This document shows positions 19,925-29,243 of a DNA stretch of 64,000 nucleotides, in pieces (the stretch's first letter is position 1; each line of letters begins with the position of its first letter). The position numbers and the translations under genes are program-made. Where the stretch lies: positions 1 to 64,000 of the forward strand of contig CAKZUB010000068.1 of assembly GCA_937921505.1 (NCBI GenBank), written 5' to 3'. The notes beneath the pieces were generated by a model. The model had not been told where the DNA came from. It searched no databases and saw only the letters and a list, made by a program, of their open reading frames with translations. The stretch comes from an uncultured Clostridia bacterium. GTDB lineage: Bacteria; Bacillota; Clostridia; Lachnospirales; Cellulosilyticaceae.

Positions 19925-22900
19925 ATGTATTTAAAGAAAGTTAATATGGAACTATTAAATATATGTATCTTTATCAGCTTATTTATAGTAAATATTTTCA
20001 ATGGCTTATTTGTTTTTAATAAGTATCCGGACTTACTTAACTTTAAAGATAGGATCATATCCAATGCAACAGTTAATGGTTATGATATAGGAAAAAGAGT
20101 CAATCTTTTTTACGCTTTTTTAGCATGTATAGTTATATTAGTTATCATTACATATATGATTACTAATTTGATTTTTAAGAAAAAGTGTGGGAAGAATGTA
20201 ACAGGAATCTTAACACTGGCAAGTGACCTTTCAGTTTTTGGTATAGCAACAGTATGTTGTGGATATTTATTAGGAACCATGGATACTGCAGTTAGTTATA
20301 TGGGGATTTTTGTTTTAGGAATATTAGGAATAGTAATGTTACTAGATAATTTCAATATAGACGTTTATATGGTAGAATGGGCAGGAATGATGACCATAAC
20401 TATTTCTATATTTATTAAAACAGTATTCAACATTACATTAAATTCACTAATAATAACTAGCACTATTTTTTTCATATTAATAGTATTGCTAAGGCTAGTT
20501 AATAAATCAGTAAAATCTAATTTGGAGACTGAAAAATTACATATTATAATTATTAAAAGTAGTTTTCCTTTATTTATAACTGCATTTATTCAATCTATAT
20601 TGTTAGAAGTTTTCAACATATTAAATAGAAGAGGGATTTGGATATGTAAATCACCTAAACTAATATATATAATAGTAGTTCTAAGTTCTATTTTAATAGG
20701 GGGAGTATTATTTTATTTAAATAAACACAAGGAATTGAGCTTAAGAAATTCTTCAGAGTATTTAATACAAAATATATGGTATGTAGTTTTTATTATTACA
20801 ATATGTGTAATTGTTGCTCAGCCAAGTAGACAAATACTGCCAGGTAATGAGTATTTTGAAGCAGCAAACCACGGACTAGCCCTAGACGGTCTATTTAGAT
20901 ATGGAGAAATCCCCATAATTCAGAACTTTGATGCACATATGTTGTTGAACCAAATAATGGGAATACTATACTATTTATTAAATGGATATGAACCTTGGGC
21001 TTTTAACATATATAGTGGGTATATTATACTACTTATTAACCTAATAGCCTATTTTCTTCTGAGTGAAGTTTTAAATAAAAGACATGCATTGCTCCTTGTT
21101 ATTATATTTCCTTTTTTTAATATTATATTTCCTTATTTCTCTATTATAAGTATTGTTTTACTGTATTTATTTAGATTAGTAAGTGAAAATAAAAACTGGT
21201 CGGCGTTAGTATTTTGGTGTTTAGTTGGAGCTATGATACTGATAACACTGGATATGGGTTTATCAGCAGCAATGGCAGGAGTTTTTTCTTATCTATTTAT
21301 TGTTCTTGAGAAAAGGAAAAATGTAGGGAAGTACATAACTGGATTTTGTTTAAGTGGGATTATCGTGGGCTTAGTTGCATTAGGATTATTTACTAGTATG
21401 TGTTTAGTGAAAGGGATTTCGCCATTAACTAGGTTTATAGAATTTCTTAAAATAGTATTATCTAATGCTAATTGGGCATATAGCTTTATAGGTAATCAGA
21501 AATCTATAGCGTTTGGAATCGCATACTACATTATACCTATGATCTTAATTGGATTAGTGATATTTATTATTTATAAAAGTATTTTGGAGCATGGGGAAAT
21601 GAAAATCAATGCATATGCTAGATTAGGATTTTTATATTTTTCTATAGCCTATTTAGTTAACATCCCTAGGGGAATTGTAAGACATTCTTTAGCAGAAGCA
21701 ACATTAGGACATATATTATCCTATTTTCCTTTGGCTTGTTTATGTTTTACACTTATTTTTAGAACTACCTATGTTAAAAGCCTTTATAGATTATTAGTAT
21801 GTTTAGTAGTAGTAAGTTTCATTATGAAAATGAATCATGTTGAATTTCCAATGACATCCTCATTAATAGCTAATATGAAAAATAGTATTAATAGTATGGA
21901 GCAATATGCACCCGTTGCTGATTTAAGTAACGGAAGAGTTGCAGGAGAGACATTGAATGATGAGATTGCAAGTTTTAGAAAGGTATTAGATTATTTATTA
22001 AATGATCAAGAAACTTACCTGGATATGACAAGCTTAAATTATTATTATGCATTAGTAGAAAGAAGAAAACCTGTATATGTAAATCAATCTCCCTTATTAT
22101 TAAGTGGTGAATTAACTCAAGAGTTATTTATTGAACAAATACAAAAAGCAGAGGTTCCATTAGCAATAATACCTATTCAAGATATACCTCAAAAAGGAAT
22201 ATGGCAATATATAGATGGTGTTAATATTATGGATAAGTATTATCTTATAAGTGAATATATTTTTAAAAATTATGAGCCTTTACTAAGATTAAATGAATTT
22301 GATGTGTGGTGCAAAAAGGATAGAAAGATTGAATTCTATAGTAAGTTGAAAATTATAAATGATAAAAAGAAAGAATACTTACCTGAATTTAATGAAGAAT
22401 ATACTCAGAATATAGTTAAGAATAATATAGATGTAGTTTTCTATAATAAAACGTTATCACTAAAAGCTACAGGAACTGACCCCTATATATATTACACTTT
22501 ACAACAAAATCAATTATTTAATATAGAGCAACAGAATTATCAGTATAAGGCGGAGTTAACGGTTATTCCCCAAGAAGCTGGTAATGTGCAAATTTTTTAT
22601 ACTACAAAAAACAACCCAGGTTTTTCAGAGGAAATGTCTAAAAAATATGCAGTCAAGGGAAGTGAAGAAACAACCTTAGAAGTAATGTTGGAAGAAGCCC
22701 CACTTGACATTAGAATAGATGTAGAGGGGATACAAGAAATAGACATTAAGGATCTAAGATTAGTAGAAATGAGTGGAATAGGCGAATTAATCAGTCATGA
22801 AGATGCAGTAGCACGTATGGGACCTAGAGATATTGGATTAATACCTTGGTATTGGGGCAATTATGATGAGAAAGAAATAAAAATAAAATCTGTAATGAAC

Positions 22901-23245
22901 CTAAATAGTAATATCTTGGAGAAACAAGATTATATAGAAGTTGCAATAACTAATGCAGATATAAAAGACTTTGTACAATATATTAATTTAGAAATAAATT
23001 CAGATGTTCAACAAACTGTAAATATGTCACTAGAGAATAAGAATCGGTCAATAGTCCCTTCAGTATATAACTTTACTACTAAGCCAGGTTTAGGCAAATA
23101 TAGAATAAGAATTGGTGCTGATTATGGTTATTATTTGAAAATATATAATACAATGAAGATTAGAGGAACAACTTCTGATATAAATATTATAAACGTTGAT
23201 TTGGAAATAGAAAATACCAATTTATTAAATAGAGATAAAAAATAA
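19925..23245 (+). CDS. Large GT-C-like polytopic membrane protein
   Basis: This 1106-aa protein has roughly fifteen hydrophobic helices in residues 10-680 and a soluble C-terminal part (about 690-1106). An extracytoplasmic loop after residue 300 reads GNEYFEAANHGLALDGLFR and IIQNFDAHMLLNQ, with acidic residues placed as in GT-C glycosyltransferases that use polyprenyl-linked sugars. The C-terminal region contains GTDPYIYYTL, VQIFYTTKN and LDIRIDVEG, resembling the extra domain of the ABC permease at 5819. A role in adding side-chain sugars outside the membrane is inferred. It is the last gene before the mobile elements. No exact family name can be given. Confidence 0.7.
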   Translation: MYLKKVNMELLNICIFISLFIVNIFNGLFVFNKYPDLLNFKDRIISNATVNGYDIGKRVNLFYAFLACIVILVIITYMITNLIFKKKCGKNVTGILTLASDLSVFGIATVCCGYLLGTMDTAVSYMGIFVLGILGIVMLLDNFNIDVYMVEWAGMMTITISIFIKTVFNITLNSLIITSTIFFILIVLLRLVNKSVKSNLETEKLHIIIIKSSFPLFITAFIQSILLEVFNILNRRGIWICKSPKLIYIIVVLSSILIGGVLFYLNKHKELSLRNSSEYLIQNIWYVVFIITICVIVAQPSRQILPGNEYFEAANHGLALDGLFRYGEIPIIQNFDAHMLLNQIMGILYYLLNGYEPWAFNIYSGYIILLINLIAYFLLSEVLNKRHALLLVIIFPFFNIIFPYFSIISIVLLYLFRLVSENKNWSALVFWCLVGAMILITLDMGLSAAMAGVFSYLFIVLEKRKNVGKYITGFCLSGIIVGLVALGLFTSMCLVKGISPLTRFIEFLKIVLSNANWAYSFIGNQKSIAFGIAYYIIPMILIGLVIFIIYKSILEHGEMKINAYARLGFLYFSIAYLVNIPRGIVRHSLAEATLGHILSYFPLACLCFTLIFRTTYVKSLYRLLVCLVVVSFIMKMNHVEFPMTSSLIANMKNSINSMEQYAPVADLSNGRVAGETLNDEIASFRKVLDYLLNDQETYLDMTSLNYYYALVERRKPVYVNQSPLLLSGELTQELFIEQIQKAEVPLAIIPIQDIPQKGIWQYIDGVNIMDKYYLISEYIFKNYEPLLRLNEFDVWCKKDRKIEFYSKLKIINDKKKEYLPEFNEEYTQNIVKNNIDVVFYNKTLSLKATGTDPYIYYTLQQNQLFNIEQQNYQYKAELTVIPQEAGNVQIFYTTKNNPGFSEEMSKKYAVKGSEETTLEVMLEEAPLDIRIDVEGIQEIDIKDLRLVEMSGIGELISHEDAVARMGPRDIGLIPWYWGNYDEKEIKIKSVMNLNSNILEKQDYIEVAITNADIKDFVQYINLEINSDVQQTVNMSLENKNRSIVPSVYNFTTKPGLGKYRIRIGADYGYYLKIYNTMKIRGTTSDINIINVDLEIENTNLLNRDKK

Positions 23246-23517
23246 GAGATTCATATAAATATCATTTATATACAAACTTTAAGTTTTAATAAGTTTTAAG
23301 AGGAGTAGTGTATATATAAGAATTTAAAAAGTTATTGTTAGTATCATCAGTATTTAGTTTATAGATAAAATTCCCATTGACTTATGCTATTATCAGCAGC
23401 ATACCTGTTTTTCATCTGCTTACCGTTACAACCATCTAAAACAAGCAGACTTATAGTAGGATAAATTACACTGCTATTCAAATTTAGTAAAGCTAGGGGA
23501 TGCTTAATAAGATTTGA
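23246..23517. other. Intergenic region holding the distal end of the IS4-family element
   Basis: No gene is seen here. The segment lies between the stop of the GT-C-like gene and the stop of the split IS4 transposase (23518), so it must contain the distal end of that insertion sequence. I could not find its terminal inverted repeat by eye. Confidence 0.5.
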
Positions 23518-23739
23518 CTATATGTTTGCTTTGGTAATATGAGTTTTAAAAAAATTTTCAATCTTTCGTTTTAGAACAATTAAGCTTTTAAATTTTGGTA
23601 CTTCGTTCCAAGTAAGACGAAAAAGCTGGTATATAATAATGCCAGTAATCATTTTTAATCTTACAGCGTTTTCGCTATGACCTATATGCGTTTTAATTTT
23701 ACAGTGTTGTTTGATCTATTTGAAGAAAAGGTCTATGTC
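23518..23739 (-). pseudogene. IS4-family transposase, C-terminal fragment
   Basis: Reading leftward from 23739 gives DIDLFFK, a TAG stop where Trp is expected, then IKQHCKIKTHIGHSENAV and about 45 more residues to a stop at 23518-23520. This is the normal C-terminal continuation of an IS4-family transposase whose N-terminal part lies at 27228-28121. The break falls exactly after RRWQI on the other side. The two parts are separated by the recombinase element. The in-frame TAG shows further decay, so the transposase is dead. Confidence 0.85.
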
Positions 23740-23770
23740 CCTTATGCCGATATTTTTTTAATGCCGATTT
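23739..23770 (+). repeat. RIT left terminal inverted repeat
   Basis: This 32-bp sequence begins CCCTTATGCCGAT and is the exact reverse complement of 27175-27206. It contains two direct ATGCCGAT subrepeats. Confidence 0.9.
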
Positions 23771-23869
23771 TTACCACAAATCTTATATTTTCCACTCGTT
23801 TTAATGAAAATATCGGCATTATTCTTTATCATGTAGTTGTAAAAACATCATGATAAGGAGGATATTCAA

Positions 23870-25120
23870 ATGGAACAATCAACAAAGCTTAATCATCTTA
23901 TTGAAACACTACTTTCTGAGATAAGAAAGTATGGAATCTCGGAGGTGAGCATGGAACAGTATCAAGTGGTGTGTAACGGTATTTTAAAGTTTGCTACTAG
24001 GAAAGGAGTTGAGGCTTATTCAGATGCGTTGATAAATGAATATATCATAATGGTAAAAAGGCGTTGCGATGAAGGTGATATTTGCCCCGAATACATGAGA
24101 TTTCAAAAAAGGGTAGTCAGGATGTTAAAGTCACTGACCACAGGAGAATATGTGGATTTCTCGGCAGCTAGCAGCAGAAAAAAATATAAAGTTTCTGATG
24201 AAACTGCACATTTAGTGATGGATATTCTTGACGAAAATAAGCTTGTAGGTGAAGCAAAGGTTGAAATGGATATCGTAATAAGGCATTTCTTCTTTTATGC
24301 TGAATACCATAAGATTTCTATGTGTGATATTTCAGATGATTTTTTCATGGAATTCCTAACAAGCGAGATGCCAAAAACAAATCAAGGCAGTATTGGAAGG
24401 ACTTTGCGGGGAATCAAATATATTTCTTCGTACCTGAAATCACATGGGAGATCTGATTTGATACTTGATTTCAACCAGTTAAAGATAAAAACAGGCTCTG
24501 TAAAAATGATTCCACCTTATTCGCGAGATGAGATTACTAAGATTTTAGAAGCTATAGATAGAACTACTCCTGAAGGTTTGAGGGATTATGCAATTCTTTT
24601 GATTGGATTTGAGACAGGACTTCGTGGAGTAGACATCAGAACACTTTGCCTGTCAGATATTGATTGGAAAGTTGGCAAAGTTAAAATAAGACAGTGCAAA
24701 ACTTCTGAACCTTTAGTATTACCACTAAGCGGCAGGGTGATGAATGCGATAGCAGATTACATCTTAAAGGGTCGTCACGAATGCGGGCACAAAGAAATAT
24801 TTCTGACGATCAAGAAGCCTGTACGCCCTATGGATAAGAGATACTACCCATTTACCGGTATTATCACTAAGTATAGTGACAGGGCAGGTGTTGAATTGAA
24901 GCCCATGAGGGGTTTTCACAGCTTACGGAGGACATTTGCAACCGAACTTTCCATGGCAGGTGTTCCGCTTGAGACCATTTCGCAGCTTTTAGGACACAAG
25001 AGAATAGACGAAGATAAGCCATATCTGTCTTATAACCTGGAACAGATTGCATTCTGTTCAATGGGCTTTGAAGAGATACCATTGGAAAATGGACTTTATG
25101 TATCTCTCTCTTCCGTGTGA
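23870..25120 (+). CDS. Tyrosine recombinase, first of RIT trio (RitA)
   Basis: This is a site-specific recombinase/integrase of the phage integrase family, 416 aa. The C-terminal catalytic domain (about residues 215-395) shows the first Arg in GFETGLRGVDIRTL, HSLRRTFA (His-x2-Arg), LLGHK and the nucleophile-position Tyr in PYLSY. An N-terminal SAM-like core-binding domain precedes it (about 110-200). A strong AAGGAGG site precedes the ATG. The gene is followed by RitB after 10 nt. By analogy with RIT elements and Tn554 TnpA/TnpB, all three proteins would act together in transposition. Confidence 0.88.
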   Translation: MEQSTKLNHLIETLLSEIRKYGISEVSMEQYQVVCNGILKFATRKGVEAYSDALINEYIIMVKRRCDEGDICPEYMRFQKRVVRMLKSLTTGEYVDFSAASSRKKYKVSDETAHLVMDILDENKLVGEAKVEMDIVIRHFFFYAEYHKISMCDISDDFFMEFLTSEMPKTNQGSIGRTLRGIKYISSYLKSHGRSDLILDFNQLKIKTGSVKMIPPYSRDEITKILEAIDRTTPEGLRDYAILLIGFETGLRGVDIRTLCLSDIDWKVGKVKIRQCKTSEPLVLPLSGRVMNAIADYILKGRHECGHKEIFLTIKKPVRPMDKRYYPFTGIITKYSDRAGVELKPMRGFHSLRRTFATELSMAGVPLETISQLLGHKRIDEDKPYLSYNLEQIAFCSMGFEEIPLENGLYVSLSSV

Positions 25121-25130
25121 GGTGATAACC

Positions 25131-26081
25131 ATGACCTTTCATGAAGAATTAACTTCTGATTTCCAAAAGATGCTGGATTACCGGAAAGCTGTCGGATATG
25201 CAACAGATACCTACAAATCCATGGTAATGCCGTTTATTGGTCATTGTGTAAATAATTACTCTGATGCTGTTGCGATCACGCAAGAAATGGTGGACAGCTG
25301 GCTTGAAAAATACGGGTATTCTACAAATAACCAAGCAACATTCATTGCATGTCTCAGGCAGTATACTAAATTTATAAATTTTCTGGGGAAGAATGCATTT
25401 ATTCCAGACGAGGACTACTCGATAAAAAGGATATCCTATCAGCCATACCTTTTTACGGATGAAGAGTTAAAAAATCTGTTTCATGCTTTTGACAGCTATA
25501 CAGCATCAACAAGCAATAAGAAATGCAAACCTGAAATGGTAATCCCACCATTATTCAGAATGATGTATTGCTGTGGGATGAGACCTTCTGAGCCCTTGCA
25601 TCTTTTGTGTGAGGATGTAAATCTCAATACAGGGGATATCTATATAAGGGAATCTAAGCGTCACAAAGACAGGCACATCATTATGTCGGCGGATATGTTA
25701 GCCTTATGTCGCCAGTATAGTGGATATGCCGGGATCAGGACCTGGTTTTTTGAATATAAAAGCAAGCCGTATGATACGCAATGGATGACTGCACAATTTC
25801 ATCATTGTTGGAAACTAAGCGGATTGACCAAACATGGAAATCCCCGTCCTTACGATTTTCGACATGCGTTTGCCACCAGAAATCTTATGAAGTGGATTGA
25901 TCACAGGAATGATGTGATGTCATTACTTCCATACCTTAGTACCTATATGGGGCATTCTGAGATAACGAGTACACTTTACTATGTACATCTTTTACCAGAA
26001 AGAATGAGAAACTCAGCTGGTATTGACTGGAAACAGTTTTCCTACATCTATGGGAAAGAAGGTACTATAAATGAAGTCTAA
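25131..26081 (+). CDS. Tyrosine recombinase, second of RIT trio (RitB)
   Basis: This is a 316-aa phage-integrase family protein. The ATG at 25131 is chosen because GAGGTGAT lies just upstream and an earlier in-frame ATG (25047) would overlap RitA by 74 bases. The catalytic domain has CCGMRPSEPLHL (first Arg), YDFRHAFATR, YMGHSEI and the Tyr segment TLYYVHL. The usual His of the His-x2-Arg box is Tyr here (YDFR), which may alter activity or be normal for this subfamily. It overlaps RitC by 11 nt. Confidence 0.87.
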   Translation: MTFHEELTSDFQKMLDYRKAVGYATDTYKSMVMPFIGHCVNNYSDAVAITQEMVDSWLEKYGYSTNNQATFIACLRQYTKFINFLGKNAFIPDEDYSIKRISYQPYLFTDEELKNLFHAFDSYTASTSNKKCKPEMVIPPLFRMMYCCGMRPSEPLHLLCEDVNLNTGDIYIRESKRHKDRHIIMSADMLALCRQYSGYAGIRTWFFEYKSKPYDTQWMTAQFHHCWKLSGLTKHGNPRPYDFRHAFATRNLMKWIDHRNDVMSLLPYLSTYMGHSEITSTLYYVHLLPERMRNSAGIDWKQFSYIYGKEGTINEV

Positions 26082-27123
26082 GCTCAAAAGCCCAGAGCTT
26101 TTTAAATCCATAAAAAGTTTTTTGACATCCTATCTTCCGGTGGTAAAAAAGAAAAGCCCTCATACCATAAGCGCATACCAGTATGCCTTAAATTTATATT
26201 TCCTGTTTCTCTTGGAGAGACATCATCTTGAACTTAAGGATATAAGGACGAATGATTTTAATCAGGAAAAAGTTGTGGAATTCCGAGAATGGCTAAAAAC
26301 AGTCCGAAAAAATGAGGCAACTACTATTAATCAACGTCTCTCCCATATCAGAGGTTTTTGCAGATATCTGATGAAAAATGATGTGCTCTCGTTTCTATCA
26401 TATGAAGAAATATGTGATGTCGCTGAAGCAAAGGATACCCGTGTAAAAGATTTTGTGTGGCTTAGTATAGAAGAAGTCAAGCTAATTCTCGAGCAGCCAG
26501 ACATAAATAAAAAGACAGGTATCAGGGACCGGTTTTTTCTGGCACTCCTCTATGAAAGCGGGTGCCGTGATGATGAAATACTGCATCTTCGGGCAAAAGA
26601 TTTTGTAATAAATCAAAATGGGGAGCCTGACCTCCATATATTTGGAAAAGGCAACAAACATCGGTGTACGCCTTTATCAGCCGATATCGTGCCATATTTT
26701 AATGAATACAGCAGCATATACCACCCAAATAGAAAAGATGAACTAGACGGCCTGATGTTTTATACAGTCAGAAATGGGATGAATGCCCAGATGTCGGCCG
26801 ACAATGTCCAGCGATTTATGAAAGCTTATGAGGAAAAGTTAAAGCAGCTAAAAAATGATATTCCCCACCTGCATCCACATCTTTGGAGAAGAACGCGTAC
26901 AATGCACTTATATATGGCAGGAGTACCATTGCCACTGATATCAGAATGGCTTGGGCACTCAAATGAGGAAACAACAAGGATTTATGCAAGGGCAACAGAT
27001 GAAATGAAACGTCAGGCACAAAGAAAGCTTGAGGAAAATGGAGATTCTGTTTTCAACGATGATGTTACATTTAAATATGCAGATGATGACGAAACATTAA
27101 GAAGGCTGAGTGGGCTGAAATAA
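26071..27123 (+). CDS. Tyrosine recombinase, third of RIT trio (RitC)
   Basis: This is a 350-aa phage-integrase family protein. It has an N-terminal SAM-like domain (about residues 10-115, with HTISAYQYALNLYFLF). The catalytic domain has LYESGCRDDEILHL (first Arg), HLHPHLWRRT (His-x2-Arg), EWLGHSNEETT and the nucleophile-position Tyr in RIYARA. Its start codon lies inside the end of RitB with an AAGAAGG site, consistent with translational coupling. The stop is followed at once by the right-end repeats of the element. Confidence 0.87.
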   Translation: MKSKLKSPELFKSIKSFLTSYLPVVKKKSPHTISAYQYALNLYFLFLLERHHLELKDIRTNDFNQEKVVEFREWLKTVRKNEATTINQRLSHIRGFCRYLMKNDVLSFLSYEEICDVAEAKDTRVKDFVWLSIEEVKLILEQPDINKKTGIRDRFFLALLYESGCRDDEILHLRAKDFVINQNGEPDLHIFGKGNKHRCTPLSADIVPYFNEYSSIYHPNRKDELDGLMFYTVRNGMNAQMSADNVQRFMKAYEEKLKQLKNDIPHLHPHLWRRTRTMHLYMAGVPLPLISEWLGHSNEETTRIYARATDEMKRQAQRKLEENGDSVFNDDVTFKYADDDETLRRLSGLK

Positions 27124-27174
27124 TAATGCCGATATTTGCCGTAAAGATAACATATTTTTACGGTAAATATCAAG

Positions 27175-27206
27175 AAATCGGCATTAAAAAAATATCGGCA
27201 TAAGGG
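27175..27206 (-). repeat. RIT right terminal inverted repeat
   Basis: This is the reverse complement of 23739-23770 over 32 bp without mismatch. Outside it, 27207-27227 holds a near-palindrome (ATGCCGATATCAGCAT) built from the same ATGCCGAT subrepeat. Confidence 0.9.
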
Positions 27207-27227
27207 ATATAATGCCGATATCAGCAT

Positions 27228-28121
27228 TATTTGCCATCTGCGTTTATAGAGCCATATTACTTCTTCGGATGAGAACTTCATGACATTGGTTACAAGCGTA
27301 AGCTCTTTGCCTATAGGGTTAATGATTTTTATAATTCTATAGACCTCTTTTGTAAGGTTGATATACTCATTACCTAGGCGTACTTTCTTATCAAAAACAA
27401 TTGTACTCCCTCTTGGAAGAAGTCTGCCTTTTTTATCAGAGTAAGTAATTGGAAGTTCTTCTAGTGTTGTAATCTTAGCATTATCTTTAAGACGACTGAT
27501 AAAGTAGATGCCTTTACTTGTGTAAGAATAAAACTTTTTATAATCAATATAGCCTTTATCACAAATATAAATAGTTCCTTTGTCAGTCATAAGATCATCT
27601 ATTTTGTTACGGCTGTGGCATTTGGCATTGGAAAAGATTATGCGGTCGGGGATTCCTGTTGCGCCATCAAGGCTTGCGTGCATCTTAATACCAGCTTTAG
27701 TACTACGAAATTCCGCCCAATCAAAAAAAGTTAGACACATACTAATAGTTGTAGAGTCAATCATTTTAGTTGTGCCGAATTTTGCTAAACGGTCATCTTT
27801 TGTAAGCATCTGCAGTGCTGTTTTGATAAGCTTATTCATGACGGGCACAAAAACATTGTAATCCTGATTGTTATTATGATTGGCTAATGTTGTAAGGCTA
27901 ACTTGTGAGATTATACATGCCAAGTTATCTTGAGAACTTTGATTTAAATGCCTTAATCCATCATGCTCACACAGATGAAAGTAAATAATACTTGCTAGAT
28001 GGTGATGGGTATAAAATGACCGTATTTTGAAGTCTGTATTAAGCGTAATGGGAGATGTTAGAAATAATTTCCAATTAATACCGTCTATAAATTTTTCAAA
28101 TAAAGTAATATAATTGTTCAT
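27228..28121 (-). pseudogene. IS4-family transposase, N-terminal fragment
   Basis: Reading leftward from the ATG at 28121 gives about 298 residues of an IS4-family transposase: RSFYTHHHLASIIYFHLCEH (DUF4372-like start), MIDSTTISMCL (first catalytic Asp), then the YREK-region approach ending in YKRRWQI at 27228. The following residues (DIDLFFK) are found at 23739, on the far side of the RIT element. The reading frame runs on into element DNA without meaning. The insertion sequence itself lies between the GT-C-like gene and an epimerase gene of the polysaccharide locus. Confidence 0.88.
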
Positions 28122-28303
28122 GGTCAGTGGTCTTCTTTCGAGTGATGTGATTTCGCAATTATATTAAACCCTAAGGCACTGACTATTTTCATGTCTAAAA
28201 TTATGGAAACTTATTTTTGCAACTATCAATGGAAATAAAAGTTAATAACTAAACAGGAATGTAAAATTGATAAATAATAAAAATGTAGAAGGTGAATGAG
28301 GAT

Positions 28304-29242
28304 ATGAGAGCATTAATAGGCTTTACAGGATTTGTAGGATGTAATTTAGTACATGGAAAATATACGCATTACTATAATTCCAAAAGTATTAAAAACATAA
28401 TAGGTTATCAATTTGATCAAGTTGTATGTGCTGGCATAAGAGCAGAAAAGTTTTTAGCCAATACATATCCGGAGCAAGATTTAGAAGCAATACACTCTTT
28501 AATTCGTGTATTGAAACAAGTAGATTGTAAAAAAATTATACTCATTTCAACTATTGATATTTATAAAGAGCCTAAAGATGTAGATGAAAACACTATAGTA
28601 GATTTAAATGATTTACATGCATATGGGGCAAATAGATATTATATGGAAGAATTTGTTCGTGGTCATTTTGACGACTACTTAATTGTAAGGCTACCAGCTT
28701 TATTTGGTAAGGGGCTTAAGAAGAATTTTATTTATGATATGATTTATAAAATACCATCTATGGTTATGTCTGGTAAATTTGAAGAGCTCATAATGATAGC
28801 CAATAAAGAGCAAAAAGAAGTACTTCAATATAGTTATTTGAAAAATGAAAAGGGAAATTGGACCGTTAAAGAAGGACTAACACAAGTAGAAAAAACTAAG
28901 CTAAAAAAAACCTTAGAAGAACTAAGTTTTACAAGCTTAGTGTTTACAGATTATAGAAGTAAGTTTCCATTTTATGATTTATCTAACCTTCAGTCAGATA
29001 TTGATACTGCAATTGAAAATAATATTAAAGAATTAAATATAGCTGTAGAGCCTGTGTCAGCTGAAGAAGTAGCAGGAGAGTGCTTTGGTGAAGAGTTTAC
29101 CAATGTCATAGAAGGCAGAGAACCTGTATATTATGATATGAAGACTATATATGCTGATAAGTGGAATGGACATAATGGATATATGTATTCTAAAGAGCAA
29201 ACATTATCAGCTATTAAAGCATTTGTTAAGGAGTTGAGTTGA
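28304..29242 (+). CDS. NAD-dependent epimerase/dehydratase-like protein with YxxxR
   Basis: This is an extended SDR-like protein (312 aa). The N-terminal GFTGFVGCNL is the dinucleotide loop, ISTIDIY the Ser/Thr active segment, and HAYGANRYYMEE the place of the catalytic Tyr-x3-Lys, where Lys is replaced by Arg. It is therefore either a changed enzyme or a non-canonical sugar-binding relative. The ATG at 28304 is preferred to a GTG at 28292, which overlaps the AGAAGGTG site. It is followed 1 nt later by a TIM-barrel gene, which with the genes to 33667 looks like one sugar-modification operon. The function is not assigned. Confidence 0.75.
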   Translation: MRALIGFTGFVGCNLVHGKYTHYYNSKSIKNIIGYQFDQVVCAGIRAEKFLANTYPEQDLEAIHSLIRVLKQVDCKKIILISTIDIYKEPKDVDENTIVDLNDLHAYGANRYYMEEFVRGHFDDYLIVRLPALFGKGLKKNFIYDMIYKIPSMVMSGKFEELIMIANKEQKEVLQYSYLKNEKGNWTVKEGLTQVEKTKLKKTLEELSFTSLVFTDYRSKFPFYDLSNLQSDIDTAIENNIKELNIAVEPVSAEEVAGECFGEEFTNVIEGREPVYYDMKTIYADKWNGHNGYMYSKEQTLSAIKAFVKELS

Positions 29243-29243
29243 C

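Larger units (their letters stand above)
23739..27206 (+). mobile_element. Recombinase-in-trio (RIT) element inserted in an IS4 transposase gene
   Basis: Three tandem tyrosine recombinase genes on one strand fill the element, with a perfect 32-bp terminal inverted repeat (23739-23770 and 27175-27206). Each end also carries inner ATGCCGAT-type subrepeats in both orientations (e.g. around 23811-23821 and 27126-27134). This matches the published description of RIT elements. The host gene is an IS4-family transposase split between codons for Ile and Asp. The left boundary base (23739) could belong to either element or target. There is no passenger gene. An extra 21 bp (27207-27227) lies between the right repeat and the transposase. 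Confidence 0.85.

Noticed and set aside
23870-27123. Prophage or integrative element
   Set aside because: Only three recombinases with terminal repeats are present; no phage, relaxase or replication genes.
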